DNA of 64,000 nucleotides from Pseudomonas protegens CHA0. GTDB taxonomy: Bacteria > Pseudomonadota > Gammaproteobacteria > Pseudomonadales > Pseudomonadaceae. Within the stretch, counting starts at the first letter, position 1; every line of letters starts with the position of its first letter. The stretch spans positions 1,489,001-1,553,000 of the forward strand of contig NC_021237.1 in NCBI RefSeq assembly GCF_000397205.1, given 5' to 3'. Below are positions 61,534 to 64,000 of the stretch, in pieces. The position numbers and the translations under genes are program-made. The notes beneath the pieces are model-generated. The model saw only the letters and a program-made list of their open reading frames with translations. It made no database searches and was not told the origin of the DNA.

Positions 61534-62289
61534 ATGCGACTCTATAAAATTGGCCTGGTGCTGTTGCTCTGGGTCTTTGCGGTCTCGGCCCAGGCCGAGC
61601 TGAAGTTCCCGGCCCTGAGCGGGCGGGTGGTGGACGACGCGCAGATGATCGAGCCGACCACCAGCGCTCTGCTGACCCGGCAACTGCAAGCCCACGAACA
61701 GGCCACCGGCGAACAGCTGGTGGTGGTAACCCTGCCGGACCTGCAAGGCGCCAGCATCGAGGAATACGGCTACCAGTTGGGGCGCCACTGGGGCATCGGC
61801 CAGAAGGACAAGAACAACGGCGCGCTGCTGATCGTCGCCCGGGACGAGCGCAAGCTGCGCATCGAAGTGGGCTACGGCCTGGAGGATCGTCTGACCGACG
61901 CCCAGGCCTCGGTGATCATCAACCAGGTGATCACCCCGGCGTTCAAGACCGGGCAGTTCAGCAAGGGCATCAGCGACGGGGTCTCGGCCATGCTCCTGGT
62001 GCTGGGCGGCACGCCGCTGGACGAGCCGACCACGGTGTATGACAGCGGTGATAGCAGCAGCCAGGACGACTTTGTCCAGCGTCACCCGTTGCTGTTCATC
62101 TTCCTGGTGCTGCTGTTCATCCTGGTGATCATGGTGGCGCAGGCGCTCGGCTTGATCACCACCACCAGTGGGCGCGGCGGTGGCGGAGGCGGTGGCTTCG
62201 GCGGTTTTGGTGGTGGCTCCGGCGGCGGGGGCGGCTTCAGTGGTGGCGGCGGCAGCTTTGGCGGCGGCGGTTCCTCCGGCGGCTGGTAA
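61534..62289 (+). CDS. TPM-domain exported membrane protein 2
   Basis: The 251-residue paralogue of the previous gene has a signal peptide (GLVLLLWVFAVSAQA), a TPM domain (RVVDDAQMIEPTTSALLTRQL, then YQLGRHWGIGQKDKNNGALL), a membrane helix (PLLFIFLVLLFILVIMVAQAL), and a long Gly-rich tail ending SSGGW. The TPM core shares the GRHWGIGxKDKNNGxLLxVAxDxRKxRIEVGYGLE run with protein 1, pointing to tandem duplication. ATG 61534 is chosen behind GGACGAGG; GTG 61528 is possible. Confidence 0.88.
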   Translation: MRLYKIGLVLLLWVFAVSAQAELKFPALSGRVVDDAQMIEPTTSALLTRQLQAHEQATGEQLVVVTLPDLQGASIEEYGYQLGRHWGIGQKDKNNGALLIVARDERKLRIEVGYGLEDRLTDAQASVIINQVITPAFKTGQFSKGISDGVSAMLLVLGGTPLDEPTTVYDSGDSSSQDDFVQRHPLLFIFLVLLFILVIMVAQALGLITTTSGRGGGGGGGFGGFGGGSGGGGGFSGGGGSFGGGGSSGGW

Positions 62290-62318
62290 CTGACAATAAA
62301 AAGCGGAAATCCAACGAC

Positions 62319-62936
62319 ATGGCATTACTCAGTGAATTCGAACAACGGCAGGTGGCCGAAGCCATCGCCCGGGTGGAACAGCAGACCGACGCCGAACTGG
62401 TGACGGTGCTGGCCGCCCGGGCCGACGACTACGCCTATATCCCGCTGCTCTGGGCCAGCCTGCTGGCGCTGGTGGTGCCGGGGCTGGTGCATTACGCCAC
62501 CGGCTGGCTGAACATGCACCTGTTGCTGCTGGCGCAGTGGGCGACCTTTATCGTCTTGTGCCTGGTGTTCCGCCTGCCGCGGGTCACCACCCGGCTGATT
62601 CCGCGATCGGTGCGTCACTGGCGCGCTTCCAACCTGGCCCGGCGCCAGTTCCTCGAACAGAACCTGCACCACACCGTGGGCGGCACCGGGGTGCTGATCT
62701 TTGTCAGCGAAGCCGAGCGCTATGTGGAGATCCTGGTGGACGAAGGCATTTCCAGGCGCCTGGACAACAAGCACTGGAACGCGATTGTCCAGGCCTTTAC
62801 CCAGCAGGTCCGGCAAGGCCAGACCCTGCAGGGCTTCCTTGATTGCATTGAAGCCAGCGGCGAGTTGCTCAAGACCCATGTGCCCCTGACCCAGGTACGC
62901 AACGAATTGCCCAACCGCCTGGTGGTGCTCAACTGA
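62319..62936 (+). CDS. TPM-domain membrane protein 3 (short, no signal peptide)
   Basis: This 205-residue TPM protein is of the other subtype. It has no signal peptide, an N-terminal helix (EFEQRQVAEAIARVEQQTDAEL), two membrane segments near 45-85 (PLLWASLLALVVPGLV, LLLAQWATFIVLCLVF), and a C-terminal TPM domain (GGTGVLIFVSEAERYVEILVDE split around 120-142). It lies 29 bases after TPM 2 and completes the lemA-TPM-TPM-TPM operon. The function is unknown. Confidence 0.86.
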   Translation: MALLSEFEQRQVAEAIARVEQQTDAELVTVLAARADDYAYIPLLWASLLALVVPGLVHYATGWLNMHLLLLAQWATFIVLCLVFRLPRVTTRLIPRSVRHWRASNLARRQFLEQNLHHTVGGTGVLIFVSEAERYVEILVDEGISRRLDNKHWNAIVQAFTQQVRQGQTLQGFLDCIEASGELLKTHVPLTQVRNELPNRLVVLN

Positions 62937-63242
62937 CCCACCCAGCTGGGGACTATGGCGTGCTACCTGTGTAGGAGCCGGCTTGCCGGCGAAGAGGCCC
63001 GTGAGCCTTGCACCGCCCTTGGGGACGCCTTCGCTGGCAAGCCAGCTCCTACAGCGGTGCGATACCGGTGTTGTTCTTGTAGGAGCCGGCTCGCCGGCGA
63101 ACAGCTCCTTGAGCCTTGCACCGCCCTCGGGCGAGGATTTTTTACCGTCGGGTGAATAACTTCGTGCCCCGGCGGGGCTTGCTCCCTAAAATACCCGCCA
63201 TTCCCTGATCGACACCGCGCATCGCCCGAGGCTCCCGCCCCC
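62937..63242. other. Intergenic region with REP cluster, 306 bases
   Basis: This contains three REP cores and a duplicated block, then about 100 bases that must hold the promoter of the methyltransferase gene. No other feature is visible. Confidence 0.5.
62970..63134. repeat. REP cluster with tandemly repeated unit
   Basis: GTAGGAGCCGGCTTGCCGGC at 62971-62990, the inverse GCTGGCAAGCCAGCTCCTAC at 63033-63052, and GTAGGAGCCGGCTCGCCGGC at 63079-63098. GAGCCTTGCACCGCCCT recurs at 63003-63019 and 63111-63127, so the first unit and its flank are duplicated 108 bases apart. Confidence 0.88.
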
Positions 63243-64000
63243 ATGTCTGTTACCGCACCTTCCGCCCGCCCCGCGCCGGATCATCACGCCCAGTTCCTGC
63301 AACTGCTCGACACCAGCCTCACGCAGAACGCCTTTATCAAGCTGGTACTGGCCAAGCACGTGGGCCCGGAGGCGGACCTGCAACGCCTGATCATCAAGCA
63401 ACTGACGGTCAAGGAGCAGCCGTGCCTGTCCTTCGTTTATCGCTACAAGACCCGGGACATCACCAAGAACTTCTCCCTGGACGAAGGCATCGCCGCCATC
63501 GCCGAGCTGCTGCCGGCTGCGTTCAAGAACGCCCACCTGCTGACCCTCACCGACGAGGTACAGCTCGAATACAGCAAGAAGGGCAAGAGTTCGCTGTTCA
63601 AGGGCAAGCCGCAAACCCAGCGCGATGCGCCGTCCGCCGAGCACAACCGGGAGAAGAACCGCTTCCTCGACCTCAGCCGGCCGTTTCTCGCCGACCTGGG
63701 GGTGACCAACAAGCAGCATGAGCTGATTCCGGCGATGTCACGCAAGTGGAAGCAGATCAACAAGTTCATCGAGGTCTTCAGCCACGCCCTGGGCAGCTCG
63801 CCGATCAAGCTCGACCAGCCGGTGCGGGTGGCGGACTTCGGCTCCGGCAAGGGCTACCTGACCTTCGCCATCCACGACTACCTGCGCAATACCCTCAAGG
63901 CCGAGGGCGAAGTCACCGGCGTCGAGTTGCGTGAAGACATGGTGACCCTGTGCAACGCCGCCGCGCAGCGCCTGGAGCACCCGGGCCTGGTGTTCAAGTG
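63243..64000 (+). CDS. SAM-dependent methyltransferase, 3' end outside the window
   Basis: The open frame starts at ATG 63243 (MSVTAPSARPAPDHHAQFLQL) and is still open at the window edge after 252 codons. The N-terminal 140 residues contain QRLIIKQLTVKEQPCLSFVY. KWKQINKFIEVF near 162-173 precedes a class I SAM motif RVADFGSGKGYLTFAI near 194-209 and the acidic GVELREDMVTLC. The layout matches the METTL25/Methyltransf_32-like bacterial group, often annotated only as a methyltransferase. The substrate is unknown. No clear ribosome site precedes the ATG. Confidence 0.82.
   Translation, partial: MSVTAPSARPAPDHHAQFLQLLDTSLTQNAFIKLVLAKHVGPEADLQRLIIKQLTVKEQPCLSFVYRYKTRDITKNFSLDEGIAAIAELLPAAFKNAHLLTLTDEVQLEYSKKGKSSLFKGKPQTQRDAPSAEHNREKNRFLDLSRPFLADLGVTNKQHELIPAMSRKWKQINKFIEVFSHALGSSPIKLDQPVRVADFGSGKGYLTFAIHDYLRNTLKAEGEVTGVELREDMVTLCNAAAQRLEHPGLVFK

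Overview
The window is a 64 kb piece of a high-GC gammaproteobacterial chromosome. It almost certainly comes from the Pseudomonas fluorescens group (protegens/chlororaphis/fluorescens type). This rests on the family resemblance of the proteins (PcaR, PcaK, TtgABC/EmhABC with TtgR, XenB, OlsBA, two OprD-type porins, a MucR-like MHYT-GGDEF-EAL protein), on the REP repeats built on GTAGGAGCCGGCTTGCCGGCGAA, and on apparent Crc/Hfq target motifs in front of catabolic genes. No tRNA, rRNA, prophage, insertion sequence, integrase or CRISPR array was seen. The window starts inside a DUF2288 gene and ends inside a methyltransferase gene.

Layout. 0-17 kb is mostly housekeeping and orphan genes: a large tubulin/FtsZ-like GTPase of unknown role, a beta-hydroxyacid dehydrogenase, a membrane-anchored c-di-GMP enzyme, YkgJ, an MFS transporter, RapA, a LysR-RidA-PLP enzyme group, several very small proteins and a Pit phosphate transporter. 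17.7-28.9 kb is one complete protocatechuate branch of the beta-ketoadipate pathway, all on the plus strand: pcaR, pcaK, pcaIJF, pcaHG, pcaT, pcaB, pcaD, pcaC. It runs from ring cleavage (PcaHG) through PcaB, PcaC and PcaD to PcaIJ and PcaF, with two transporters and its IclR-type activator. PcaR-box-like sequences lie before pcaR, pcaK and pcaI.

28.9-33 kb is a minus-strand group: a Tam-like methyltransferase, DUF1641, a sulfide:quinone-reductase-like flavoprotein and an OprD porin. 33.2-39.8 kb is an RND multidrug efflux operon (ttgABC/emhABC) with its divergent TetR repressor and a palindromic operator between them. 40-47 kb carries an EamA transporter, an ArsR-MFS-xenB operon, ACP phosphodiesterase, the ornithine-lipid pair olsBA and an acyl-CoA-dehydrogenase-like protein. 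47.2-55.2 kb carries a serine hydrolase pair, then a compact locus of M20 amidohydrolase, MFS transporter, amidase, IclR regulator and OprD porin. Two matching GTTCCA-N5-(T/C)GGAAC palindromes make that locus look like one small regulon for uptake and hydrolysis of an unidentified amide or N-acyl compound. 55.3-64 kb carries YceI, a cardiolipin-synthase-like PLD protein, periplasmic beta-glucosidase BglX, a LemA lipoprotein followed by three TPM-domain proteins, and a partial methyltransferase.

Non-coding structure is rich: four REP clusters, four copies of a roughly 100-140 bp inverted-repeat element, and one 137-bp nested palindrome upstream of lemA. The most interesting items are the orphan tubulin-like GTPase, the candidate IclR amide regulon and the recurrent candidate Crc/Hfq motifs.
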